In this document: positions 1 to 6,458 of the stretch, one piece after another | Layout: each line of letters opens with the position of its first letter | How positions within the stretch are numbered: position 1 is the stretch's first letter | Source of the DNA: Kineosporiaceae bacterium | Lineage (GTDB): Bacteria > Actinomycetota > Actinomycetes > Actinomycetales > Angustibacteraceae | Direction of reading: 5' to 3' | NCBI GenBank assembly: GCA_027345905.1 | Contig: DAIETC010000027.1 | Coordinates: forward strand, 1-7,841 | DNA: 7,841 nucleotides | Notes under the pieces: generated by a model | The model's input: the letters and a program-made list of their open reading frames with translations, nothing else | What the model was told of the DNA's origin: nothing | Database searches by the model: none | Made by a program: the position numbers and the translations under genes

Positions 1-1392
<1,392 letters not shown>

Positions 1393-1481
1393 CCCTCGCG
1401 GGGCCGGCTGGCCGCTGGCGGGGCCCGGCTGCGGCTGTCGACCTCCGCGCCGAGGCCGACCATGGCGAGCCCTCGGCGAGG

Positions 1482-1556
1482 GGGTGCCTGGGTGCAGGCA
1501 GGGTGCAGCCAGAGCGACGTGATCGCAGCGGTTTGGCTGCACCCATCGCTGCACCC
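1482..1556. repeat. Cluster of five GGGTGC/GCACCC motifs with an 11-bp inverted repeat
   Basis: In the pgm-usp gap, GGGTGC occurs three times on the plus strand (1482-1487, 1490-1495, 1501-1506) and its complement GCACCC twice (1539-1544, 1551-1556). Two of these form a perfect inverted repeat: GGGTGCAGCCA at 1501-1511 and TGGCTGCACCC at 1534-1544, separated by 22 bases. The right-hand side also holds a direct repeat of GCTGCACCCAT at 1536-1546 and 1548-1558, a 12-base period. It could be a regulator-binding array for the downstream stress gene or a structured transcript end for pgm. There is no T-run after the inverted repeat, so a standard intrinsic terminator is not supported. A shorter arm pair CCCTCG/CGAGGG lies just upstream (1470-1482). 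The function is unknown. Confidence 0.55.
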
Positions 1557-1582
1557 ATGCCCGGACGTACGGCGGAAGTTCG

Positions 1583-1600
1583 GCACGGGACCTTTTGCCC
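1583..1600 (+). promoter_or_regulatory. DosR/DevR-like box upstream of the universal stress gene
   Basis: The 14-mer GGGACCTTTTGCCC (1587-1600) matches the mycobacterial DosR core GGGACTWWAGTCCC at 10 of 14 positions, including the invariant GGGAC and CCC ends. It ends 53 bases before the usp start codon, a reasonable promoter-proximal distance. The leading GCACGGGACCTT (1583-1594) recurs exactly upstream of the DoxX gene. An extra left half-site TTCGGGAC lies at 1616-1623 and another GGGACC at 1630-1635. Stress-protein genes are classic DosR targets in mycobacteria, which supports the call. No cognate regulator gene is in the window. Confidence 0.55.
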
Positions 1601-1653
1601 TCCCGCCAGGCAGCTTTCGGGACAAGCGTGGGACCAGGCCACGGGAGGTCGTC

Positions 1654-2157
1654 ATGAGCAGCACGCAGGATGTGATCGTCGTCGGTGTGGATGGGTCACC
1701 GGCCAGCGACCGGGCGCTGGAGTGGGCGATGCAGGAGGGACGCCGGCGCGGCTGTGCCGTGGAGGTGGTCACTGCCTTCGGCAACGGCACGCACCTGGGC
1801 TCGCTCGCGGAGTCGACGCTGACCGCCGAGGCCAGGCAGCGTGCCGAGTCGGTCCAGGCGCTCCAGATCACCCGGTTTGCCGAGCCCTACCGGACCGAGG
1901 TCACCTTGGCGGCGCAGGTCGTCGAGGGTCCTGCCGTGGACCGGCTGGTCGATGCTGCGCGGCACGCCAGCCTGCTCGTCGTGGGCAGCCACGGATACGG
2001 CCTGGTGCACCAGGTCCTCGTGGGCTCAGTGGCCGCCGGCTGCATCCGCCGGGCGAGCTGTCCGGTCGTCGTTCTGCCCGCACGCCAACTGGAACCCCTG
2101 CAGGCTCACTCACTGCAAGCCCGGGCGTCTGACGCCCCGCAGAGCGCGACCCACTGA
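1654..2157 (+). CDS. Universal stress protein, UspA family, ATP-binding type, single domain
   Basis: This is a cytoplasmic UspA-fold protein of 167 aa, of the kind that binds ATP and accumulates during stress or growth arrest. Visible features are the N-terminal beta strand with the VGVDGS loop (Asp13), the alpha helix that follows (SDRALEWAMQEG), and the C-terminal nucleotide motif G-2x-G-9x-G-S at residues 111-125 (GSHG...GS), with the closing strand CPVVVLP at 136-142. A 25-residue polar tail follows the fold. The ATG at 1654 was chosen because GGGAGG (1643-1648) lies 5 bases upstream and because the family begins right before the first strand; the frame stays open back to 1462, but that stretch encodes no family-like sequence. 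It is a one-domain version, whereas many actinobacterial Usps carry two tandem domains. A DosR-like box precedes it, suggesting hypoxia or redox induction. The specific physiological role cannot be assigned. Confidence 0.92.
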   Translation: MSSTQDVIVVGVDGSPASDRALEWAMQEGRRRGCAVEVVTAFGNGTHLGSLAESTLTAEARQRAESVQALQITRFAEPYRTEVTLAAQVVEGPAVDRLVDAARHASLLVVGSHGYGLVHQVLVGSVAAGCIRRASCPVVVLPARQLEPLQAHSLQARASDAPQSATH

Positions 2158-2232
2158 CCGCACCTGGCCGATCACCCGGCCTCATCCGGCTCGCCCGCGC
2201 TCTGCGCCCCCTTGCAGGTCACCGAAGGCGTC

Positions 2233-2250
2233 GCACGGGACCTTGGCCCC
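2233..2250 (+). promoter_or_regulatory. DosR/DevR-like box upstream of the DoxX gene
   Basis: The 14-mer GGGACCTTGGCCCC (2237-2250) matches the DosR core GGGACTWWAGTCCC at 11 of 14 positions. It is preceded by GCAC, giving a 12-base block GCACGGGACCTT (2233-2244) identical to the one before the stress gene. It ends 82 bases before the DoxX start. A possible weak -10 element TAACCA lies at 2273-2278. Apart from this box and the inverted repeat next to it, the 2158-2332 gap shows nothing recognisable. Confidence 0.55.
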
Positions 2251-2256
2251 TGGTGC

Positions 2257-2272
2257 CCGACCCCCAGGTCGG
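2257..2272. repeat. Perfect 6-bp inverted repeat downstream of the DosR-like box
   Basis: CCGACC (2257-2262) and GGTCGG (2267-2272) are exact reverse complements separated by CCCA. The element starts 6 bases after the DosR-like box and overlaps the region where the promoter or transcript start should be. It may be an operator half-pair or a small RNA hairpin; it has no T-run and is not at a gene end, so it is not called as a terminator. Confidence 0.35.
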
Positions 2273-2320
2273 TAACCATCAAGGCGCCGACAGTCCGTAG
2301 ACAACGAACGTCGGTGACCA

Positions 2321-2326
2321 GAGGAG
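2321..2326 (+). promoter_or_regulatory. Ribosome binding site of the DoxX gene
   Basis: GAGGAG sits 6 bases before the ATG at 2333, one of the best Shine-Dalgarno matches in the window. It fixes the start of the DoxX gene, whose N-terminus (MVQFHVSNKGGQ) is otherwise poorly constrained. Confidence 0.75.
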
Positions 2327-2332
2327 TTCACC

Positions 2333-2947
2333 ATGGTCCAGTTTCACGTTTCGAACAAGGGCGGCCAGTCCCGGCTGCGCACCGAGGAACCGTTGGCTAC
2401 CGAGTCGGCACAGGGCCAGACATCGCGCCATCGTGCGTACCGGTTCACCCTCGCCGCGATCCGACTGTCTGTTGGCTGGGTCTTCCTGTGGGCCTTCCTC
2501 GACAAGACGTTCGGCCTGGGCTACGCCACACCAGCCGCGAAGGCCTGGATCAACGGCGGTAGTCCCACGGCAGGCTTCCTCGGGCACGTCGAGGGACCAT
2601 TCGCCGACTTCTATCACAGCTTCGCCGGCGCAGGATGGGCGAACTGGCTGTTTATGATCGGCTTGGTCGGCATCGGCACCGCCCTGATCCTCGGTGTCGC
2701 CATGCGAGCCGCAGCAGTTGCCGGCGTGACACTGCTCGTCCTGATGTGGACCGCCGTGCTGCCCCTCACCAACAACCCGTTCTTGGACGACCACCTTCAT
2801 CTACGCGCTCGTCTTGGTAGCTCTCGCGCTGGCAGACGCGGGCAAGACCCTCGGTCTTGGCCGGGCCTGGGAGAACATCCCGCTGGTCGACAAGCACAGC
2901 GCGCTGAAGTGACTGGGCCGCTCGTTACCGTACCGGGCCTAGGCTGA
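2333..2947 (+). CDS. DoxX-family membrane protein, disrupted by a +1 frameshift near codon 154
   Basis: DoxX proteins are small integral membrane proteins; relatives form part of thiosulfate:quinone oxidoreductase in Sulfolobus and of a membrane redox complex with SodA and SseA in M. tuberculosis. After a polar N-terminus (1-35) come a membrane helix at about 38-58 ending in WAFLDKTFGLGY, a loop with WINGGSPTAGFL, and helices at about 102-122 and 124-145. The family-like reading continues to NNPFLDDH (residue 154, codon 2792-2794). Beyond this the same frame gives an Arg/Gly-rich tail (155-204) unlike a membrane protein. Reading on from 2796, one base later, restores a hydrophobic fourth helix and a DoxX-like C-terminus to a stop at 2910-2912. 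The gene is therefore a 193-codon DoxX gene with one extra base (probably a C at 2794-2795), or a sequencing error. The tail as written is not expected to be functional. The strong GAGGAG site supports the start. Confidence 0.8.
   Translation: MVQFHVSNKGGQSRLRTEEPLATESAQGQTSRHRAYRFTLAAIRLSVGWVFLWAFLDKTFGLGYATPAAKAWINGGSPTAGFLGHVEGPFADFYHSFAGAGWANWLFMIGLVGIGTALILGVAMRAAAVAGVTLLVLMWTAVLPLTNNPFLDDHLHLRARLGSSRAGRRGQDPRSWPGLGEHPAGRQAQRAEVTGPLVTVPGLG
2796..2912 (+). other. Displaced 3' reading frame of the DoxX gene (fourth helix and C-terminus)
   Basis: In this frame the sequence reads FIYALVLVALALADAGKTLG, then a GLGRAWENIP-like segment ending HSALK before TGA at 2910-2912. A hydrophobic helix followed by a Gly-rich GLGR turn and a short basic end is what closes DoxX-family proteins of this type. 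The D-H-F/L-I-Y-A-L-V junction links directly with the upstream frame if one base of the CC at 2794-2795 is removed. It has no start of its own and should be read as part of the gene beginning at 2333. Confidence 0.75.
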
Positions 2948-3004
2948 ACGGTTCCAGCACTGGTGTCACGAGCTGCCTGCTCATGAACCCCGTCACACGA
3001 CCCG

Positions 3005-3018
3005 GGACCTACTGGTCC
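3005..3018. terminator. Possible small hairpin between convergent genes
   Basis: GGACC (3005-3009) and GGTCC (3014-3018) pair perfectly across a TACT loop, in the gap between the plus-strand DoxX gene and the minus-strand thioredoxin gene. Position suggests a bidirectional transcript end, but the stem has only five pairs and no T-run follows on either side. The remainder of 2948-3025 shows nothing recognisable. Confidence 0.3.
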
Positions 3019-3025
3019 GGTAGCT

Positions 3026-3961
3026 CTAGAACAGCGCCGCCGTCAGCGCCTTTCGGGCCTTGACGACGCGCTCGTCGTCGGGGCCGACGACGGTGAACAG
3101 GTCGAGCAGGTGGGCACGTACCGTGCTGCGCTCGTCGCCGCTGGTCAGCCGCACCGTCTCGACCAGCCGGGCGAAGGCCTGCTCGATGCGGCCCTCGAGC
3201 ACGTCGACATCGGCCGCCAGGCTCTGCGCAGCGGGGTCGGCGGGCGCCTGGGCCGCCGCGGCCCGCACCGCCGCCGGGTCGACGCCCTTGGTGCGCAGCA
3301 GCAACTGCACCTGCGCCAGCCCCGCCTTGGCCATGTCGTCCGCCGGGCTCTGCGCCAGCGCCTTCTGGTAGGCCGCGGCCGCGGCCGGCAGGTCATCGCG
3401 CTCGATCGCCTCGAATGCCTCCTGGTGCAACGGTGGCAGCGCTGGCTCGGCTTCGCCCTCGTCCTCGGCCGGCGGGGCCGCGCCGTCCAGCACCCCGCTC
3501 ACCCCGTTTGCTTGGGCCACCTTCAGCAGCTCATCGAGGTAGGCCCGCACCTGCTGCTCGGGGATCGCCCCCTGGAACAGCGGCACCGGCTGGCCCTTCA
3601 CGACCGCCACCACCGTGGGGATCGACTGGGCCTGGAAGACCTGCCCCAACCGCGGGTTCGCGTCGACGTCCACCTTGGCCAGCAGGAACCGGCCGCCGTA
3701 CTCAGCGGCCAGGCGCTCGAGCACGGGGCTGAGCTGCTTGCAGGGTCCGCACCAGGTGGCCCACAGGTCGACGACCACCGGCACGGTCATCGACTGTTCG
3801 ATGACGGTCTTCTGGAAACCGGCCTCGTCCACATCGACAACGACGCCGGACGCCGCACCAGCCGGGGGCGGCCCCTGCTGGCGGCGCTTGGCCTGGGCTG
3901 CCACGGCCGCAAGGTCCACCGCGCCGCGCATCGGGATCGAGGGTCCGGGCGTCTGGCTCAT
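3026..3961 (-). CDS. Thioredoxin-TPR protein of the CnoX/YbbN type
   Basis: A 311-aa cytoplasmic protein with an N-terminal thioredoxin domain and a C-terminal tetratricopeptide-like region, the architecture of CnoX/YbbN co-chaperones and of M. tuberculosis Rv1324. The N-terminal leader contains MRGAVDLAAV, common in actinobacterial members. The thioredoxin fold spans about 40-150, with active site WCGPC (Trp70, Cys71, Cys74) and the cis-proline motif SIPT (Pro115). An acidic Pro/Glu linker (161-178) leads into alpha-helical repeats from about 180 to the end, ending in an Ala-rich ALTAALF. Unlike E. coli YbbN, which lacks the CXXC pair, both cysteines are present, so disulfide chemistry is possible. 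The ATG at 3961 was chosen because the protein then matches family length; an in-frame extension to 4300 would overlap icmA and encode low-complexity sequence. No clear Shine-Dalgarno is seen; CAGAAT at 3974-3969, 7 bases before the ATG, is a weak candidate -10 for a leaderless start. A 157-base gap separates it from icmA. Confidence 0.88.
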   Translation of the reverse strand: MSQTPGPSIPMRGAVDLAAVAAQAKRRQQGPPPAGAASGVVVDVDEAGFQKTVIEQSMTVPVVVDLWATWCGPCKQLSPVLERLAAEYGGRFLLAKVDVDANPRLGQVFQAQSIPTVVAVVKGQPVPLFQGAIPEQQVRAYLDELLKVAQANGVSGVLDGAAPPAEDEGEAEPALPPLHQEAFEAIERDDLPAAAAAYQKALAQSPADDMAKAGLAQVQLLLRTKGVDPAAVRAAAAQAPADPAAQSLAADVDVLEGRIEQAFARLVETVRLTSGDERSTVRAHLLDLFTVVGPDDERVVKARKALTAALF

Positions 3962-4118
3962 GGCCCCGATTCTGTCAGATGGCCGCGCTGGCGGTCCCGC
4001 TGACCCGAGGCGGCCAGCTCGGCCTACGTCGAGCTCTTGGCAGGCTCGTACGACAGCCTGATGGTCGAACGGTGTTACGGAACCCAACGGCCGACTGGCG
4101 AAGCAAGCGACGGGCGGG

Positions 4119-5846
4119 TCAGAAGCGAGCCGGCTCGCGGTAGCTGCCCCACACCTCACGCAGGGCACCACAGATCTCGCCCAGCGTGGCCTCGGCGCGG
4201 GCCGCGGCCAGCATGGGCGGCACGAGGTTGTCGGCGCCGCGGGCCGCCACGACCATCGCCGCCAAGGCAGCCTGGACCTGCCCGTCGTCACGGGCCGCAC
4301 GGCGCGCCGCGAGCGTGGCCACCTGCTCGCGCTCGACCTCGTGGCTCACGCGCAGGATCGACAGCTCGTGGGTCAGCGACTGCGTCAGCTCGTTGACGCC
4401 GACCACCAGCTTCTCGCCCTTCTCCACCGCGGTCTGGTAGCCGAATGCGGCCTCGGCGATCTCGCCGGTGAACCAGCCGTCCTCGATGCCCCGCAGCATC
4501 CCGCTGGTCATCGGCCCGATCGGGTGCGCGACCAGACCGTCCGGCCCAAGGCGACGGCCGCGCTCGCCCAGCTGACGGATCTGAGCGAACACCGCCTCGG
4601 CTTCGGCCTCGATGCGGTCGGTCAGGGCTTCGACGTACCAGCTGCCGCCCAACGGGTCGGCCACGTTGGTGATGCCGGTCTCGTCCATCAGCACCTGCTG
4701 GGTGCGCAGCGCGATCTCGGCCGACTCGTCGCTGGGCAGCGCGAGCACCTCGTCCAAAGCATTGGTGTGCAACGAGTTCGTTCCGCCCAGCACCGCGGAC
4801 AGCGCCTCGACCGCGGTGCGCACGACGTTGTTGTACGGCTGCTGGGCAGTCAACGACACGCCAGCCGTCTGCGTGTGGAAGCGCAGCCACTGCGCCCGTT
4901 CGGTGGTGGCGCCGTACTCCTCGCGCAGCCATCGCGCCCAGATCCGGCGGGCTGCACGGAACTTGGCGATCTCCTCGAAGAAGTCGATGTGCGCGTCGAA
5001 GAAGAAGCTGAGCCCCGGCGCGAACGCGTCGACCGAAAGCCCGCGCGAGATGCCGAGCTCGACGTACGCGAAGCCGCTGGCCAGGGTGTAGGCAAGCTCC
5101 TGTGCCGCAGTCGATCCAGCCTCACGGATGTGATACCCAGAAACCGAGAGGGGTTTGTACGCCGGGATGTTCGCGGCGCAGAACTCCATGAGGTCGCCGA
5201 TCAGGCGCAGGTGCGGCTCGGGGTGGAACAGCCATTCCTTCTGCGCGATGTACTCCTTGAAGATGTCCGTCTGCAGCGTCCCGTCCAGTGCCGAGATGTC
5301 GACGCCCTGCCGCTCGGCGGCCACGAGGTACATGCAGAACACCGGGACGGCCGGCCCGCTGATCGTCATGGACGTCGTCACCTGGTCGAGCGCGATGCCG
5401 TCGAACAGCACCTGCAGGTCCGCGGCGCTGTCGACGGCCACGCCGCAGTGGCCCACCTCCCCCAGGCTGAGTGGCTCGTCGGAGTCGCGTCCCATCAACG
5501 TGGGCATGTCGAAGGCCACCGACAGCCCGCCGCCGCCGCGCGCGAGCAGCATGCGATAGCGCTCGTTGGTCTGGCGCGCACTGCCGAACCCGGCGAACTG
5601 GCGGATCGTCCACGTGCGGCCGCGGTAGCCGGTCGGGTACAGCCCGCGGGTGAACGGGTACTCCCCCGGCCAGCCGATCCGGTCCATGCGGGGGTCGGCG
5701 CTGCCCTCTGGCGGTCCGTACACCGGGTCGAGCGGCGCCCCGGAGAGGCTACTGAAGTCGGCGTCGCGCACCTGACCGCGGGCCAGCGCCTCCTCGTAGC
5801 GCTGCTGCCAGCGCTCGCGACCGGCCTGGATCTGCTCCGCGTCCAT
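4119..5846 (-). CDS. icmA: Isobutyryl-CoA mutase large (substrate-binding) subunit, B12-dependent
   Basis: This 575-aa protein is the catalytic barrel subunit of an adenosylcobalamin-dependent acyl-CoA mutase. The likely reaction is isobutyryl-CoA to n-butyryl-CoA, linking valine breakdown with butyrate and polyketide precursors. Family landmarks include YPFTRGLYPTGYRGRTWTIR (63-82), LSVAFDMPT, SGYHIREAG with His239, and SLHTNALDE. Positions that set substrate choice read as isobutyryl-CoA mutase: Phe84 (RQFAGF) where methylmalonyl-CoA mutase has Tyr89, and Gln202 (IAQKEW) where it has Arg207. Ala111 lies where 2-hydroxyisobutyryl-CoA mutase has Asp117. The chain ends at AREPARF-like sequence with no C-terminal B12-binding domain, so a separate small subunit (IcmB) is required; none is visible here. 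Length agrees with the roughly 566-aa Streptomyces IcmA, and MDAEQIQAGRERW matches that family's start. It lies 25 bases after marR and in the same cluster as meaB. There is no usable Shine-Dalgarno, and a promoter placed for leaderless transcription lies directly upstream. Confidence 0.9.
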   Translation of the reverse strand: MDAEQIQAGRERWQQRYEEALARGQVRDADFSSLSGAPLDPVYGPPEGSADPRMDRIGWPGEYPFTRGLYPTGYRGRTWTIRQFAGFGSARQTNERYRMLLARGGGGLSVAFDMPTLMGRDSDEPLSLGEVGHCGVAVDSAADLQVLFDGIALDQVTTSMTISGPAVPVFCMYLVAAERQGVDISALDGTLQTDIFKEYIAQKEWLFHPEPHLRLIGDLMEFCAANIPAYKPLSVSGYHIREAGSTAAQELAYTLASGFAYVELGISRGLSVDAFAPGLSFFFDAHIDFFEEIAKFRAARRIWARWLREEYGATTERAQWLRFHTQTAGVSLTAQQPYNNVVRTAVEALSAVLGGTNSLHTNALDEVLALPSDESAEIALRTQQVLMDETGITNVADPLGGSWYVEALTDRIEAEAEAVFAQIRQLGERGRRLGPDGLVAHPIGPMTSGMLRGIEDGWFTGEIAEAAFGYQTAVEKGEKLVVGVNELTQSLTHELSILRVSHEVEREQVATLAARRAARDDGQVQAALAAMVVAARGADNLVPPMLAAARAEATLGEICGALREVWGSYREPARF

Positions 5847-5852
5847 CCTGCC

Positions 5853-5882
5853 AAACTACGTGGACGTCCTACTAGTTGTCGA
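5853..5882 (-). promoter_or_regulatory. Probable icmA promoter with an embedded palindromic operator; leaderless start
   Basis: Reading the minus strand, a -35-like TCGACA (5882-5877) and a -10-like TAGTTT (5858-5853) are separated by 18 bases. Six bases after the -10 comes the icmA ATG (5846), so transcription would begin at or next to the start codon; AGG directly abuts the ATG and cannot act as a normal Shine-Dalgarno. An interrupted palindrome spans 5854-5877: outer arms AACTA and TAGTT, a core GGACGTCC (5862-5869), and 3-base non-matching spacers, so 9 of 12 base pairs are symmetric. It fills the space between the two promoter elements, overlaps the marR stop codon (5872-5874), and is a good candidate site for the MarR protein encoded next door. 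The regulator assignment is inference. Confidence 0.6.
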
Positions 5883-6408
5883 GCGGCGCGCTGTCGAGCG
5901 GGGGGTCGATGAAGTCCTCGGCACCGGCGCGCACCTTGCGCAGCAGGGCGAACAGCTGCGCCCGCTCACCGGCGTCCAGCACCGACAACCCGAAGTCCAG
6001 GTCGACCAGACTCTCGGTGGCGCGCTCCATGAGCGCGCGACCGGCGGGCGTCAGTCCGGCCAAGGTTCCGCGGCCGTCGCGCGGGTTCGCAGTTCGTTCG
6101 ACCAGGCCGGCACGCGCCAAGCGCTGCACGATGTTCGTCACGCTCGTCGGGTGCACCATCAGTCGGGCGCCGATGACCGACAACGGAAGGCGGCCCGAGC
6201 GGCTGAACCCCAGCAGCACCAACGCCTCGTAGCGCGCGAAGGTCAGTCCGTGCGGTCGCAGAGCCTGCTCGTAGCGGGCGAGCAACAGCTGCTGCACCCG
6301 CATGACCGAGGTCGCCGCCGCCATCGAGTCATCGGCCGCCCACCGCTCGCGCCACAGCTGTTGGGCCCGGGCCACCGGGTCGAAGGCGAGGCGCAGTGGT
6401 CGGGGCAC
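5872..6408 (-). CDS. MarR-family transcriptional regulator
   Basis: A 178-aa dimeric winged-helix DNA-binding protein, probably controlling the adjacent acyl-CoA mutase genes in response to an acyl-CoA or related small ligand. Features in order: N-terminal helices (about 11-55), LTFARYEALVLLGFS (55-69), helix-turn-helix with recognition helix around HPTSVTNIVQRLARAGLVERT (86-106), the beta wing NPRDGRGTLAGLTPAGRAL (108-126), and C-terminal dimerisation helices (127-166). The GTG at 6408 is preferred because a -10-like TAGCGT (6420-6415) lies exactly 6 bases upstream, as at icmA, consistent with a leaderless message; no Shine-Dalgarno is evident. An internal ATG at codon 29 (6324) would still give a complete MarR domain and cannot be excluded. 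It is transcribed in the same direction as, and 25 bases before, icmA; the thiamine-binding gene ends 50 bases upstream. Confidence 0.88.
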   Translation of the reverse strand: MPRPLRLAFDPVARAQQLWRERWAADDSMAAATSVMRVQQLLLARYEQALRPHGLTFARYEALVLLGFSRSGRLPLSVIGARLMVHPTSVTNIVQRLARAGLVERTANPRDGRGTLAGLTPAGRALMERATESLVDLDFGLSVLDAGERAQLFALLRKVRAGAEDFIDPPLDSAPLDN

Positions 6409-6414
6409 GCCGCG

Positions 6415-6420
6415 ACGCTA
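6415..6420 (-). promoter_or_regulatory. Possible -10 element of a leaderless marR promoter
   Basis: TAGCGT fits the actinobacterial -10 pattern TAnnnT and stands 6 bases before the GTG start at 6408, the same spacing as TAGTTT before icmA. No convincing -35 was found 17-19 bases further upstream, where the sequence is GC-rich. The GGCCGGCC palindrome at 6427-6434 lies between, but in such GC-rich DNA it may be coincidence. Confidence 0.35.
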
Positions 6421-6458
6421 CCGGTCGGCCGGCCCGAGCCGAGCGGGATGTGGCGCGC

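Noticed and set aside
1462..1653. 64-codon N-terminal extension of the universal stress protein
   Set aside because: It would place the DosR-like box and repeat cluster inside coding sequence; the ATG at 1654 has a well-placed GGGAGG and matches the family start.
2795..2947. Arg/Gly-rich C-terminal tail of the DoxX frame as a genuine domain
   Set aside because: The alternative frame from 2796 gives a membrane helix and a DoxX-like ending, so the tail is best explained as out-of-frame translation.
4012..4024. GGCC-GGCC hairpin in the icmA-thioredoxin gap as a terminator
   Set aside because: Only four strong pairs, no T-run, and located far from the icmA stop.
3962..4300. N-terminal extension of the thioredoxin-TPR gene by 113 codons
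   Set aside because: The extension overlaps the 3' end of icmA, encodes low-complexity sequence and exceeds family length; the ATG at 3961 gives a normal protein.
4119..5846. Assignment as methylmalonyl-CoA mutase or 2-hydroxyisobutyryl-CoA mutase
   Set aside because: Phe84, Gln202 and Ala111 fit isobutyryl-CoA mutase rather than the Tyr/Arg or Ile/Asp pairs of those enzymes, and the N-terminus resembles IcmA.
4341..5912. A 523-codon open frame on the plus strand opposite icmA
   Set aside because: It is antisense to a clearly recognised mutase, its translation is Arg/Gly/His-rich without domain character, and long antisense frames are expected in GC-rich, codon-biased DNA. The same applies to the other antisense frames opposite pgm, the thioredoxin gene and meaB.
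6427..6434. GGCCGGCC palindrome upstream of marR as a MarR operator
   Set aside because: Short all-GC palindromes are expected by chance here, and it shares no arms or core with the strong palindrome before icmA.
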